A model generated the notes under the pieces. It was not told the origin of the DNA and ran no database searches. It saw only the letters and a program-made list of their open reading frames with translations. Made by a program: the position numbers and the translations under genes. A stretch of DNA of 64,000 nucleotides from Phoronis australis (lineage: Eukaryota > Phoronida > Phoronidae): positions 257,074 to 321,073 of the forward strand of contig NMRA01000088.1 of NCBI GenBank assembly GCA_002633005.1, in the 5' to 3' direction. Below, one piece after another: positions 1 to 14,700 of this stretch. Position 1 is the stretch's first letter. Every line of letters begins with the position of its first letter.

Positions 1-2234
1 GCCAATTCTTGAATTTGGGACACACAGTATAGCCTATTTCTAAAATTTGATATAACTCCGACCTTGAACAAAATAGTTAATTCTCCACTGCCCCAAACTG
101 GAGAATTGTTACCATCATTCTTTTTCACAAAATAAGAGATTGCACACTTTCACTTTCATCTCGGCTCTTTTACTTAATCATTAAGCGTAACTTTCTAGAC
201 AATTCCTTCAACAATGAACATAGTACTGCAACTGGATCATTACAGACGAAACACATGAAGCTTTGTTGGAAACTGTAGCACGCTCGAACTGCTACTGGTT
301 GTAAAAAATGGATGAATATACAATTCATGTGAAAACACAACTCGATTCAGTTAGCAACTGGTCAGGGAAGAAAACCTAACAATCAGCAGCCCTGCAGTTG
401 GACATTTTTAACAAAACAACAGTCTAGTATAGCTAAGCAGCCCAAGATGATCGCACCTCATGCTATATGACTTTTCCTTTAAGTGCCTAGAAGCAAAATC
501 AATACCAACACAGTCGAGGTAATTGTTCTCACACCGTTACCTGCCCACCCACACACAAAGACCCAATAAAATCAAGGTAACACTCTCCAACAAACGTTTT
601 CCAATTTAGCAGCGACATCATGAAATAACCCCTATTGCTAAATGGCAAAAGAGTACGGTATTTGGTCGACAACGATCAGCGACACCTACAATTCCCTTTT
701 ATTTTGGATCGACGATTCAATACTGTGGGACTTCATAGCAACTGTCATGCCATCAAATTAACAGTCCTTTGGTGTAATATTCAAACAATTCACGCAAAAA
801 TGTTGAACATGGTAAAATACCCATGAGTGAAAGCAATTTTGTTTCGTTTTGTCAACTCATACAACAAGGAAATCTTGATTGGCCATTTTTGTGTTTTTCA
901 ATTTTCGATGTCTTAGGCACTCAAAAATACCTTGTTTTCTTCAGCGCTTGGGTAGAATTTCAAAATACTGCACACTTATTTTCAAAATCTATGGCCGAGG
1001 GAAAACGTGCCCTAAAGTTTTTATTTACTATCGATTACCAGCTATTCGTAAATACTTGGAATTGTTTTAAAAAATACTATCTTGATTGTTGGTATTTCCG
1101 TTGTTTAAGGGTAAATCAACTTTTTTTACAAATCATTGACATAAAACTGACCAAGAGAGTCCCAATTATTGGTCTGTGACACACATACGGACAGGGACTT
1201 GCTGCACGTGTTGTGCACTGGGCCCTGTACTTAGTTGATGATCCGGCAAATGTAAAAAATTCACGACATCTGCAACCAAACCCAGGACAGAAAATCACGC
1301 CCACCCAGCCAGTAGTTAGCAGTTTTATAGATATTTCACAATCCAAGTAGACTCTGGTCCGACACAAAACCAAAGTAAACAATGACCATTAGATTGCATT
1401 CATACTATGCCTCGTGCGCTCACGCCAACTTTTTGAGCTTCTGGTCACGCATCTTTGGAATGTGAAAAGACTATTGCTTTCACAGCAAGTGTAATGTTGT
1501 CAATTTTCTATTATTTCCGTTATCAGGACAACATGGTCAAAGTTTAGTAGACAGCAACAGGTGATAAACTTATGTGATAAGGTCTTGGAAATAGACCATA
1601 GTGCGCCAGCTCACAGCCACACTGGCTGCGCCTAACACACTGGAGCCTTTATAACGAACCGGAACATGCAAGCAGGACCCAGCATAATAGATTTCCCTTG
1701 AAAATGTTTCACTAACAGCCATGGTCATACAGTAACTTGGAAAATACTGGATAGATGACTGTAACCAACTACGTAAAAACAGCCATTTCAAAACTTTCAC
1801 TGCCATGCACACCTTTCACCGAGTTACGCCGTCATTGCCAAACAGACAAATCAGCAAGTAGGACACTTTCCCATTCTTGATCACGTTAATCCTCAACTTC
1901 ATGAAAAATAACTACAGTTTAACAATTGTGCCAGACAACAGGAAGACAGTTTTACCAGTTCCCCAACGAACGTAAAGTTCTTCCTTTTTAGCACTTTTGA
2001 AGCAACTGCGGTCGATCGCTCAGTACCTGTCAAATTGGAATTCATGCAATGGGTTCTAAACTGTCCACGTCAAAGTTAAACCGAATCAAATTCCAAACAA
2101 TTCTCATTCAGGATCCAAGTTCAAAAAGTCCGATGTGAGTTAATGTATCGGGACCGTCGGGGTACGGAATTTCAACCAAAACCCACCATTAATCATTGAT
2201 AATTTCTGACAAGAGCCACTTGCAGGAGCCCCAT

Positions 2235-2290
2235 ATTTTGAGAACCCGTTTGATGCCCGTTATTCAGTGGAGAAAACTGGTTCTCAAAAT
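2235..2290. repeat. Short inverted-repeat element
   Basis: Arms ATTTTGAGAACC and GGTTCTCAAAAT enclose about 30 bp including GATGCCCGTTAT. A related half occurs at 16717-16785 and a similar pair of arms at 21263-21320. Confidence 0.6.
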
Positions 2291-3166
2291 GCAGGTACCG
2301 CGCGAGTAATACTACGTTTTTACCGGAAATCTTGAATACTCCATCATCCAAACCTACCGCAACGTATGATGTCAAATTTTAAAATACCATAAAACGATGT
2401 GTGTGCATCTAACCCTGAAAGTTTCAAAACAATCCACCAACAAATAACAATTATAGAGCCAACCTCAACATTTGTGTGGCACTAGGAAATGTAGCCCTAA
2501 GGAAACATAGCAGTGAAAAGTGTGAAACAGGGGTAACAAAAGAGTGTCCCATTTCTCATTAGATTACGGGCTTCCTAGGCTGTATTCGTCTTCAATTTTT
2601 TATACACTAGCTGGCTAACAGTCCTGCAAAAGGAGCTCGCGCCTCACCAGGTCAGGACTCGAGCTTTGTGTTTGCTTACTAGGGGTGTGTGCCGCGAGCA
2701 AACACAAATCGACAGCAAAACTGATAATGAGTCCCCGCTTGCAAAAGTACAGAGCAAACAGCACAAGTAACACGGCTGCACAATCTCACGATCTCACGAA
2801 GAAATTACAAGGCTTTTTGCCAGAAACCTCAGGAAAAATTAACCAGACAGCACTTTAGAACAAGAAATGTGTTACTTATCTTAAACCACTAAATGAAAAT
2901 CAGTTTCATCATAATACAATAAATACCAAGTGAAAATATGTACTTTTACAGTACTCAACAAATTATTTGATTGGGTTGTACCGGAAAAGTACTTTTACTT
3001 AGCAAAAAGTGCTTGTTTTTCATGTGCACAACGCGCACACCTGACCTGCATCATGCATAATAAAAAAGTACATTCTTTCCCCCAACAAGGTTTAATCAAC
3101 ACAGTGATCTGACAACAAACATACATGCACACACATAGTGCATCAGCATTCTCATTGCAAAAGGAC

Positions 3167-3232
3167 TGAAGCTCAGAGGTGAGGGAGCAAAAGTTCAGAG
3201 GTGAGGGGGCAAAAGTTCAGAGGTGAGGGGGC
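3167..3232. repeat. 22-bp tandem repeat, three copies
   Basis: Consensus AAAGTTCAGAGGTGAGGGGG plus GC, three units of exactly 22 bp (3167-3188, 3189-3210, 3211-3232). The first unit differs at a few bases. Confidence 0.9.
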
Positions 3233-6200
3233 AACACGAGGAAACACTGTTAAGTGCAAGACTACTACGTTCCGTATTGTTCATTACCATCTTCAATAAA
3301 TACTCAGGTCATACGCATTAGTTGTTCAATAAAAATGATATTTCTGACTCAGGGATATCGCCCACTTTGAGGAAAGGCCAATGTGTCCAACCCCCCCACT
3401 CGCTACTCATTGTTGGTCTGGTAAGACTTTCACGAGATTTTTAAGCTATTTTTATCCGAGTGACACAATCAGGAGGTGGTGGGCCTTGTGACTGCAGTGA
3501 GCACTGCTTAGAAAAATGTGACTGATATTTAAGTGCTGCGCTAATTCTTCATACAATACATCCGACAAATGAAATTCTACTTGGTTAAATTTCTCCACAA
3601 AATAAAGAACATTTCAGTCAATTACAAGGTTGCCAGTATGTAGATGTCACAAAACAAAATTTGCCAAAATACCCGTTATTTGAAAAAAGGTAATCAATAC
3701 TTGAAAAATACAAAAATGTCCATTTCAGAAATTACTTTTGCCAGTGTGCAAAATCATATTAACTGGTAACAAAGGCTCCCAGGTAGTTTGACCCTAGCTA
3801 GGTCATGCTGGGTGATGACCTACTTCCTATGACCTAGTAAGACACCACTGACCACATGTAGTCTGCTAGTAAACATGTTTTGAAGTGATGGCTCCAATAA
3901 CAAGAAAAAGTTGAGTCATTACAGCTGAGTGTGCCAGCTGGCTGGCTCTGACTGTTATGCAATGCGGAGCCCAGATAACACTGATGATGATGGTCCTGAG
4001 ACCTTCCAAGGGTAGCATAGACACATGTTGTTAACATATCAACCTTAAATATTTAAATTAGATAATTAAATCTATGTAATATTCTACTTGGATATCATGA
4101 CTCATTTTCCTGGTATGCATGGCCTTATTGCAGTCTCTTCAATAAAGGTAAAATATCTTTCCAAAAAAAAACAAAGCTAACATCAACATCAAACACTCTA
4201 GGCCTGTTCAACTTGCAAAATGTCCAGATTTGGTGACTACACAGGGTTCGACATGACGATGACTGATGAAAAAAGCAATAAAAGGAAAATTTCAGAGGCA
4301 AATGAAAGTAAAAATTCATCCAAGAAATTTAAAAAACAGCAGTCTCAACGACAATTTTAGAAACTATTTTTAACTGGATATCCCCATTTCCACAATAATT
4401 TTCAAATTTTGAACTGATATTTTTTGGAGATCAAAACTGTCACACTGGAAATGATGTAGGATTTGATAAACTTCATTGTAGAATATTAACAGTTGTCAAG
4501 TTACTATGACGACTACACTACCTGTGATGCTGGGGTAGATGAGGAGGTCAACGCAATTAGAATTTTGTCAGTTGAAAGAAAAGAACAAAATAAAAACACT
4601 TCAAAGTTGCTGGTAAAGACAAGTGAACCACAGGTCAGGAAATGTAAATTTTATTTCTACTATTCACATATGACAAGTTCAAGAAAACTTGAGTTTTGGT
4701 AAATATCTGATTTGAAATGTATAGAGTTGCGCAGAGAAAAACATTTCCTTACACGGCAGGTCAAAATTTAGGAAAACACGTTCGAATCGCAAAACAACGA
4801 GGCCGACAGGTTCTGCAGCATTTTGTAAGTATGCTTTTGAAAGTTTAGTCAAAATTCCCCGAGAAAGGTGGGAGTTGCCCACAGAAGGGATTCATTCTCT
4901 GCACGGACACAAAGATGGAATGACGCCTAGTCGCCTACCATTACCATATAACACTTTTGCCTCCAGCAAAGAACCAACTTATCAAAATACCGAGTTCTCA
5001 ATCAAAAGCAAACAAAAAAGCATGAACACTGAACAGACTTCATTATTTAATGGACTGACACAAAACCAATCTCAAAGGTGCATATTTCATCAACCACTAT
5101 AAGCAAAAGAAAAACTTAAACACCGATAAAACAAATTAAAAAGTATGAACACTTGTTTTACAGTAAGACGGTCCTCAGGCAGCTTTCAACACAACTGCTC
5201 TAAAAATCAATTCAAGGCTATTGCCTCGATCAATCAGGCTTTTGGTAGAGCAAATGATTGAGTAAAGTTGTTTTTCCAATGCCTGGCAGAATTGATGATT
5301 CAGAGCAGATCCAGCCAGGTCAGGAAATCCCTGGCATGATAAAGAGGCTGAGTAGAGAAAGTAAACAAACATGTTTTTCTGACAGTGGGCTAGATGAGAT
5401 CTAGTTTCAGGGGAGATAACCTGCAGTTGATGGCCGTGGTTACCACAGAGGAAAAATGCAGTTCTGTCATTCATGGTCGGGGGCACAGATAAGATGCTGC
5501 AAACAGCGTGGAGAGTATCTGACTGAAACTTCCCATCAATACCTTTGACAAATGAACCAAAAAAAAGCCTGAGGCAAAATAATTAGCAAAACTAGAGATC
5601 GTTTCCACACCACATGTCAGAACAAGAACCCACGAAGATTTGAGAAAGCCTTATAAATTCTTTTGAACAGGTGACCAAGAGACTGAGGAAAAAGTGGCAA
5701 AAACCATAGAATGAAGCAGAGTCAATGAACAAGGCCCTTGTTCACCTGAGCCAGTGTTCTCCATAAAAGAAAATTCAAACTTGACTGGAATTACAAAATC
5801 CATAGACGTGTTCGAAAGTCCATGTCCATACTGCGGGGAGTTCGTATATCAAGTCTTGAAATAAATGCGTTGAACTGGTACCAAAAGTCCTAAATGTCCC
5901 AATTTGTTTTAAGAAATGAATATTCTCACAAAACTTCAAACTAGTTGCATAGGACTTCAAACCGGACACTTATCACAACAAAATTCACACTCAACCCAGT
6001 GAGTAGTCATAACAGGTTGTGGAGAGCACGGTTTACCGGAAAGGTTCCTGACCTTCTGATATGGAAATTTTTCCAATGAGGAAAAAATATCCTCTCCTTG
6101 GTCACCATAGTTATTAGGATTCAAATAGTCCCTTTAAAGAACCAAAACAAAAGGTTCCACCACAAAACATGAACTAAATCAAAGGTGGCATTGTTGACAA

Positions 6201-6432
6201 CCATTGGTTGCCGGCACAAACCTACAACGAATTTTACAAAACAAGGTGGGCGTCTTGTGGGTTAAGCGATAGATACAGGCAGGAGTTGGGTTCAACGGGT
6301 CCCTTGACAAGCTATTGTGATCAGTACCCTAGCCCAGCTCGGCACTTCAAATCCATGGCACTGTTCCTTAATTGACCAATTGCAAGCTCCCCCACCTTGC
6401 AAAAAGTCACGTGACACCTGACAAACAATAAG

Positions 6433-6466
6433 TTTTACCCGACAACGTGTTGTTTGTCGGGTAAAA
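6433..6466. repeat. 13-bp perfect hairpin
   Basis: TTTTACCCGACAA and its exact complement are separated by 8 bp, inside the AMPK alpha intron. Confidence 0.8.
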
Positions 6467-7383
6467 TGGTGGCTTGGAAACAAAGGTGTGTCAAGAATGT
6501 TGCATTCTGATTGGTGAGTTAAGCCGTCACTCAAAATCCTGGCGATAGGTCAGCTGAGCGTGGTCCTACTGCTATGCTACATAGTATACACAGAAGCTCA
6601 TCAGTTTGAATGTTGGTATTCTCCACTGGAAAATTTACACTCCTCAGTAAACTTCTGATTTCAAGCAATTCAAAAGGTACACGTCCATACTGTGGGGGTT
6701 GGCACACGAAATCAGTGCCCGATTTCACTGAAAATTCTTAAAGAATGACTTAACTCCAACGAGATCAAACCAATCTCATTGATTTTAAAACTTGCCACAG
6801 CAAAATCCGAAGATGTTACCGTGACAAATTAAGAGAGATTGTAGTCTTGACAAGAGGCGATCTTATTGGCTATCTTTTAACTAGTTGTAAGCATGTTCAC
6901 CTATCAAGGCTATAGTTGATGTCACTAGAGACCCTGATTATCCGCAATAATGAAAAAACTAACGGAATTCACGGAATTGGACTTCTCTCATGAAATAAGG
7001 TTACGATAGCAGATACCGTGATTCTCGGACATAAAAATTAAAAATAATACATCAAATGCATTACCAGGGACTGATTCTGGACGCAGAAATTGAAGAACAA
7101 TCATTTTGAAGCAGACAAGTTCATGTAATTGTGCATTATTTCTAATTTACAAAACAAATAAAACAAAACTTTCTGTTTGCTAAAAAAGATTGGTTTTTAA
7201 GGACAGTCTCAAGGTCTTGCCCTTGCTAGAATTTTGGTAATTCAGATGTGACCACCATGCCCAAATTCAGCACGTTTGGAGACATATTGTCCGTAATTTT
7301 GGCACACGAAAACATCGAATTGTAACAAATGGCGCCACGCAAAGGTAATATTGGGACTGAGCAGATGTAGTAAAAAGTACTCA

Positions 7384-7551
<168 letters not shown>

Positions 7552-10209
7552 TCACACGTATGCCAGGATGTCATGGTCAAGCACAAAATGTTACATCGTT
7601 TCATAAAATCTCATCACTTAGGACAAATATAATGGCTAAAATTGACCATTTCTTCATTTTCATACGTACTTAACATTGTTGTGAGAGCCCCCGCGGAAGC
7701 TATCCAAAAATTGCCTTATGATAGCTGTGATACAAAACTAGGACAAAGTAAAGCAACCAACCAGGGAAAAATATTCACTCGTCTGCTATATATTGTGAGA
7801 TTTTACTGCATGCTGCAAGGTGCCCCAGGGTAAAAGCATCGAGTAAACAGTCATGAATTGAAGGGGCAACAGACCTTATGCGAAGCAAGGTATTTTTTCA
7901 CACTTCAGCCGTTTATCATTACAGAAACCACCTCCTACACACTCTGACTTTTCGTATATATGACTTTGTATATGTACAACTCTTGTAGACAATTAATAAG
8001 AGAGTCTATGACAGGTGTTCTGGCACAACTTCCAGCGCTGAAGGAAAACCAGTGGTATATACGAAGTCATGAAGAACAGCCAGAGTGCGTAAACAGGGAT
8101 TAAAGAAGACGCCATCCTGGTTTTACGTGTACAAAGCGGTAGATCTTTTGAAAAGCTATTGAACAACATCTATGGCAAAAAAATCTCCAGTATGGGACGG
8201 TGGAAAAATAATAACTTAGCTGAAGGTCATAGCTTGAACCAAATTCGAAAATTTCACAACATTGGGTATCCCAAATTTAAGGACAGTGGCAGCAGTTTTT
8301 ACTGATGTGTAAGTGCTCGGTGTTACTTTTAATAGGCTTCCAAATATATTTTCTAACCCTGTTCTGCAAAAACAAGCACTGGTCCACAATTTGAGAGCAA
8401 TCATACACCCATGTAAGTGACTATTGCCATTTTTGCCAAACTAAAACAAGAATGCGTAACGGCATAGTGGGAAAACAGTAAGACAAAACCATCCGCAATC
8501 ACTCCACTGTTTGGCAATCATCCAAATGCAGATACCATTCTTGCAAAAAAACATGCACTGTTGATTTCATCGTTTGCCATCCAGACTTCGATCGATCAAT
8601 GACCACTCTTTGTAAAGCAACTTTTGGATTAATAACTTATCGCCTGCCACGAGTGTTTCAAATCCGTTTTACAGAAATCTTTATGGAAACATCCGGGTGA
8701 CCTTTTTAACACCTAAATATCAATTTGCAGCCACAAGGGTGTCACAAATCAATTCAAAACACCACAAAAAGCAACCACACACAAGTACGGCAAGATATCA
8801 CCAATTTACCTGGTAGTATGGTACAATTGCTTATTATACATGACAGAACAGTAAATTTTTATTCATTTTATTGTTCCATTCACATCACAGACTAGATTCT
8901 TGTCAATACCACAGGAACAGTACAAAATAAAAGTACTCCAACAGAATACTATTTCCCGAGCAACGACTACTGATAATAACCAAAAGGGCAGAAAACTTCT
9001 AATTGCAGAAAGGCTTAGCCACCTTGCTTACTTCCCTCCTATCATTCTCGGTCATATAGGAAGACTACTCTAATTCGACTTCTGCCAAGCAGTCATGACA
9101 AAGATTCCAGGTCACTTTGTCTGAATACTTTTGGCAGGCACTATATATAATTCACCACTCGATTTGGCCAATGCGACTTAGGCTGGAAAAAAATCCAAGT
9201 TGCCACAAGGTCGTCACTGCGAGAATCAAAGTCAGACAATAATTCCTTTTAAATTCGTTTTAAGGTTCGAACTTAAATTACTGACAGTTTTCCAAGATTT
9301 ATTGTCTCTGATTCACAATTATACCGTTTATTCTGTGACATCACACATTTGCCACCACTTTTAAATTACGACACGAAGTTAACAGATAGAAGTTTTATTC
9401 TTGGATGACGAACTGTCACGCCGCCAGATAGGGAACCTCGGACTTGACTTAGGCGCATGAGATTTTCAGTTTTAGCAACCTCAGATTTCATTTGATGTAT
9501 TGGATTTTTGTTAGGTCGCCAAATGCGACTTGGATTTTAACTAAGCGTAGAGTGCTGCACCTGCGAACATTCAAAAATGAACAAGCAGGACATCTGGACT
9601 TACACTACACTGTAAGAAAAAGTGCACTGAGCACCAAGAAACATTATGCCCTAAATTTTTTATCATTATTTAATAGTCGTGTGTGTAAAATGGAGCAGAG
9701 AAATGAGGGTATATTGCGTAGACCCAGGATTCAGCCCAATTCTCATTTGTTTGCAAATCACAAAAATCGCACTTCTTCTCGATTGTCGCCAAACAAAATC
9801 TGAAATACGGGTAGCCAAAACAAGCCCTGATGTTGTATTTTTTGCAAAAACTGACCGGTAGGAATGACAAACAAACGGCGCCAAGAGAAGTTTTTCGCAA
9901 GGAAGTGCCATTAAGCAGCAGCCCATTCCTGCAATGCGTAAGAAACTGAGTAAACTAGAAACAAAAGAACACTATCCCATTGACTAATAAGGGCGTTGAC
10001 CTACTGGAGACAATGACTAATAACAGGGTAACTAAACAAGTCTACGTGACATTTAAATATGTAAACAACAGGTTTAGCATGAAATGTCTTGTGTTTTATC
10101 AAAAAGACCTCTCCCTCAGGGACTCTTCAAAATGCGAACAGCTGTAGAGTCTCCTCGACTGTCTTGATACCCATGTACACAGAGCCAGAGTCTATGGGGG
10201 GGGGGGGGG

Positions 10210-10210
10210 N
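10210..10210. other. Unresolved base after poly-G
   Basis: A single N at the end of a G run of more than ten. Two other single Ns are at 54033 and 57625, also in or beside repeats. Confidence 0.95.
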
Positions 10211-10742
10211 GTAGGTAAGCACCAACTCAGGAGGTCATTTTGCTGTCTCGGGGATCATGGGATGATAGCAAGGGGGAGTGGTTGATCCTAATTACTCAGG
10301 GTATAGCATTGGTCTGGACTTTCATGAGTGAGGGACTATACCTACCCTTCACACATGAACAGAACTGGTTCCAGCAAAACACTTGGTCACAGAGTACTGC
10401 AAAACCTTGGAAAGAACCATCCAGCAAACAACTTAAATCCAACAAAAAGACTGGGTTTTAGACTACATTTTATACTAATTGGACAACAAGTATTGTTCCA
10501 ACATTAAACTCAGTTGATAGGACTGGCGACACTCTAAAACCAAATCAGTAATCAGACACCACGAGCTGACCATGAAGTATCCAAGGGATTGCATACCCAA
10601 GGTTCTCCCTGAGCAAAACTCAAAAATGGCGTAAATTCCATATCATGTTTTTGTATCTCGATTTCTTTTTAATAATTCAGAAAAACAACGATTAGTTACA
10701 CATTGTAGAATGAATTTTCATAGCTGGCGCCGTTACGTTGTA

Positions 10743-10951
10743 CCTTTTGGCGGCCTAATTTTTCTCGAGAGCCTAGCTTTCAAGACCATCCGGGGCTTTT
10801 CTTCGGGGCACTGGGGATCTCCAGTGGAGTTAAGACGACTGCCTCGCGCCACCCACAGGTGCATGTGATGCAGAGACCCCCAGTGCCATAATGAACAGCC
10901 CAAGATGGGCTCGAAAGCTAAGTTCTCGAGAAAAATTAGGCCGGCGAAAGG
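10743..10951. mobile_element. Hairpin MITE with TA flanks
   Basis: A 209-bp element with long imperfect inverted halves: CCTTTTGGCGGCCTAATTTT... at the left and the complement of CCTTTCGCCGGCCTAATTTT at the right. Similarity continues inward to a shared GGCACTGGGG near the centre. TA lies on each side (10741-10742, 10952-10953), consistent with a Tc1/mariner-type target. It has no coding capacity. Confidence 0.75.
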
Positions 10952-11629
10952 TAATAATTATTATTTCAAAAGTTACACAGTATTTTCACTTGCTGGGCAT
11001 GTCACTATCATTTTCCGTGCAAAATAATAAAAATAGGTACCCCTATGCAGCACCATTTCAATCATTTGTCTTGTAACTCTGGCTTTTCAAACATAGTGCA
11101 AAACACTTCAAACAGATCACCGGGAGGGGTGACTTCAAACCCACGAAGCTTGACCCAGTTTGCACAGACAAAGTTCAAGACACTGAGAATACCATGGATC
11201 TATGAACTAATTTGATAAACTGCTAATTCATCAGCATAAAACCTGACCCGCTGCCACAGACATGACCTCAGTCACACTACACTCAGCTATTAGGGGTCTA
11301 CCTGTATAACATCAGCTGTGTTCTGTGGTTTGACTCGGTCATGACCTACTTTTTGAGTTTGACAGACTGACAGCCCTTTTGCTGGAATGACGGCAAATCC
11401 GTCACCAGCTCGAGAGTATAATGCAATCATAAACCATACAAACTTTGATCACGTGTGATGCAACAATTGCTAATTCAAGCAAGCACAAAGATAATGTAAC
11501 ACTACTCTTTAAAATTTGGTTTCTGCATGAGAACAGGTCAGTACCAGAAAACAGTGTTTCAGAAAACCAAAAGATGCAGAATTCTTGGTGGATGACGGTC
11601 AGTCTCCAACCCATAAGAAAATGAGCCAG

Positions 11630-11701
11630 AATTCTCAGTCATGATGGCTGGGCGAAACTCACATTCATTGCCAGAGTAGACTTTCCTCATGACTGAGAAT
11701 T
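11630..11701. repeat. 15-bp perfect inverted repeat
   Basis: AATTCTCAGTCATGA (11630-11644) and its exact complement (11687-11701) enclose 42 bp. Confidence 0.8.
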
Positions 11702-14700
11702 AAAAGAAATTCACAGGAAAGTTAGTAAGGTGTAATTAGAATTTTGCCATCTTCATAGTTTGCCCGTTTTGCAGCAAAATTAGCCGTCATGATAGGGTAA
11801 AGCGGGGAAAGCGGTATTTTGTGATTACTTTTTTCTTGCACTGAACATATTCACAGCTAATCACTCAGCAACTTCAACCACCAGGACAACCAAACACTAA
11901 TTGTAAACAAACACAGAACAGCTGTTCACAATGATAGATCATGAGGTCATTGACATTAGTACTTTCAGGAAGCCAATTGCCTGCCACAATACCTGCAGTC
12001 ACAATCCCGCATTGACGTTCATTAAACCTTCAAAATCGACCTTTTGCTAATCAGTAGGCAATAACTTTTGCCAAAGTTTCTTAGTTGTAACTGAGCTTTG
12101 CATGGCCTATTTATGGAAAACCTGTGTGGCTCTTGTAAACCTCATGCGGGGTTTCCAAGGGTGAACACATCCGAAGTGGAGCAATGAGTCAGGCAAGGTT
12201 TTTTGAACATATAGTTCGGCTGCAGACGAACAGTTCAACAACTTCTAAAACTAAATTTTCCACCACAAGACTTTGATTTATTCTAGCTTGCAGTTGGCGA
12301 AGTAATGGCTTGACCGAGTTAGCGCCATCTGTTGCTTAACAGGAACAGAATCAAATACTCCTGCTGCCATCTGGTGGCTAAAGGTACTTCCACTTTGCAA
12401 CATAATGAAGGGGATTATTTTGACTTCAAGCACAATATCAAGCGCAATAAACAATGAGGCATTTTGCATGTCAATTAGGAGTACATCAGTCAGACTTATA
12501 TTAAACTCCATTGCTGAGGTAAGCGAACGGTTTCTTTCCATTCCATCTACGACAAAAGTTGTGGCACTGTCCTGGTGTTTTCATCAGGTATTGAAGCCAA
12601 AAAATAGAAAGGCCATGCAAATTTAGAACTGTTCATGACAACTGTGTGCAGTGTTCACAAAAATAGCAGCAACTGATCAAATATAGAATAGTTGCGGCTT
12701 AGCAAATAGCTTTGACGATTTAAGGCATTCTTCAGCAAAAATAACGCATGACCATCCTTAAATAGACATTATCTCAACAGCAGCGCAGCCGATAACATGA
12801 ACGACAGCACTGCACCAGTATTGACAAAGCTTGCACAACAAAAAAAATAAGTGACCACAACAAAATTTATCAGGCATAAAATTTTCTTTCGTTGAATTTC
12901 TCAACAAAAATGGCTTTACAGGATAAAATACTTTACAGTACACCAAACTTTTGAGTATTTCCTGGGGTGTATAAAGCCTTGGAAAGGTAGACGAATGTCA
13001 ATTTTAGCAATTCCCAAAATAAAGAAATTTTACTGTAATTGGTGTTTGAGAAAATGAATACAGATCTGCCCACTTTCTTAACAGCAGTGGATACTTCGCT
13101 AGTCTATGTAGGTTACCAATAAGTAGCAAGATTTCACTTTTTACTTAGTGTATGCGGCCATAATGCAGCCAGACACACACCTCAAATAACATTAAAAAAT
13201 TCCACAATAACAAAACGTCACTGATTATTGTCTAGCATGCAAATTTCGTGAAAATGGGCCATTAACTTTTTCACTGCGGTCAGCATTAGTCTACCTCTCT
13301 GAAAGCAGCCGGTTATTCATTACGGAGTTGTAGAATCAGCATTTCAGCAGACAGTCGGATTACGTAACTTTTTTGGCCTCCTCCTCACATCCAAAGTCCT
13401 TATCGATATTCAGAGCACTGGAGGTATAGTGAATGGCAAAAGTAGACAGACAGACAAAATTCTGTCTTCCTATCATGTCCATTAATCCTTTTATGGCAAG
13501 CATAATGCCTATAGACTCGGCATTTCAGTAAAATCATGTTTATTGGAATAGTGCTTTCACCTCAGTTTTCGAGTACAAAACCCCTCCAGTCTGTCATTGG
13601 GGCGTGCGGTCAATGACAACTAAAACTGAATTTACTTGTTCCCAGCTACCATTGTGAGGAATACCAGGCTATTACGCAAGACAAGTTCTGTAGTTATTTG
13701 GTTTCAAAATTTGAACTCTGGTTTTGAACCATAAGTCAAGCACACGGTACAATCGTTCTTGCTTTCTTTCTCTTGAGCTTGTCCCGGACAACAGCGGGTC
13801 TAGAAAAGTGGGCCATTAATTGATCACTTCACAGACTACTTCAGAAGATGTTCCTTTGTTCTTGATTGAAAGCCAGATTTGGAATAATATACTGGGCTCA
13901 AGGTCAATGACCACTAACACATTCTACTTTTCCCCAACGCCCCTTGACGTTGGATCTGAATTGTAAATGTAGAACTTAAAAGTCAGCCAGGCAACCTTTG
14001 GTACAGGGAAAATTCACAGATCGAGAATTTCGTCTAAGAAATTCCATGTCGAAATTTCAGGTCAAACTCGGGAATTCTAGACTGAAGAAAAAGTTCCTAA
14101 AATCGACACTAGGGACAGTTTTTCGAATTTTGGTCAACTTCTACTTTAATTTGCTTTAATTGAAAAGTGAGCAACCAAGTTACAAATAGTTTAGATTTAA
14201 CCAATTCAATCTCATTTCTATTATCTTCAGTTTCGAATTCTAGGTGATTTTTGAGTTTCAATGTATGTAGCAAACAAACTCGAACCGAGCACGTGTCGTG
14301 GCAACAGTGCAACGATGTTTGACATGTTTTCACATTATTTGTAGGCTTTCTGCAAAAGCTTACACGATGTAATAAAACATTTTTGGGCTTTCGAATGGTG
14401 TCATCAAACAGAAACTTGATGAAGGGGCCAAAATTTTACAGCAGGACTCGACAATAACTTTTTGACTGGTCATCTTTTCGGACAACTTTATTTCCTAACA
14501 ACTTGTCAGAATCCAAAATGAGCTTATGTCCAAAAATTTCAACGAATAACCTTGTTGTATATTTGTTGTTACAAATTACATGTTGGTGTTTCTATCTAGT
14601 TTGGATCAAAGGCAGAATCATTAACACATTTAAATGTGGACGCCATGGTTGATTTCTACACAGCTGATCTCTATATCTCATTGTAATTGCTGATCCAGGC

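Noticed and set aside
5175-5486. 103-codon frame on the minus strand (contains QLQVISPETRSH)
   Set aside because: It sits where the next AMPK exon could be, but apart from a chance QVIS it has no kinase similarity and no splice context.
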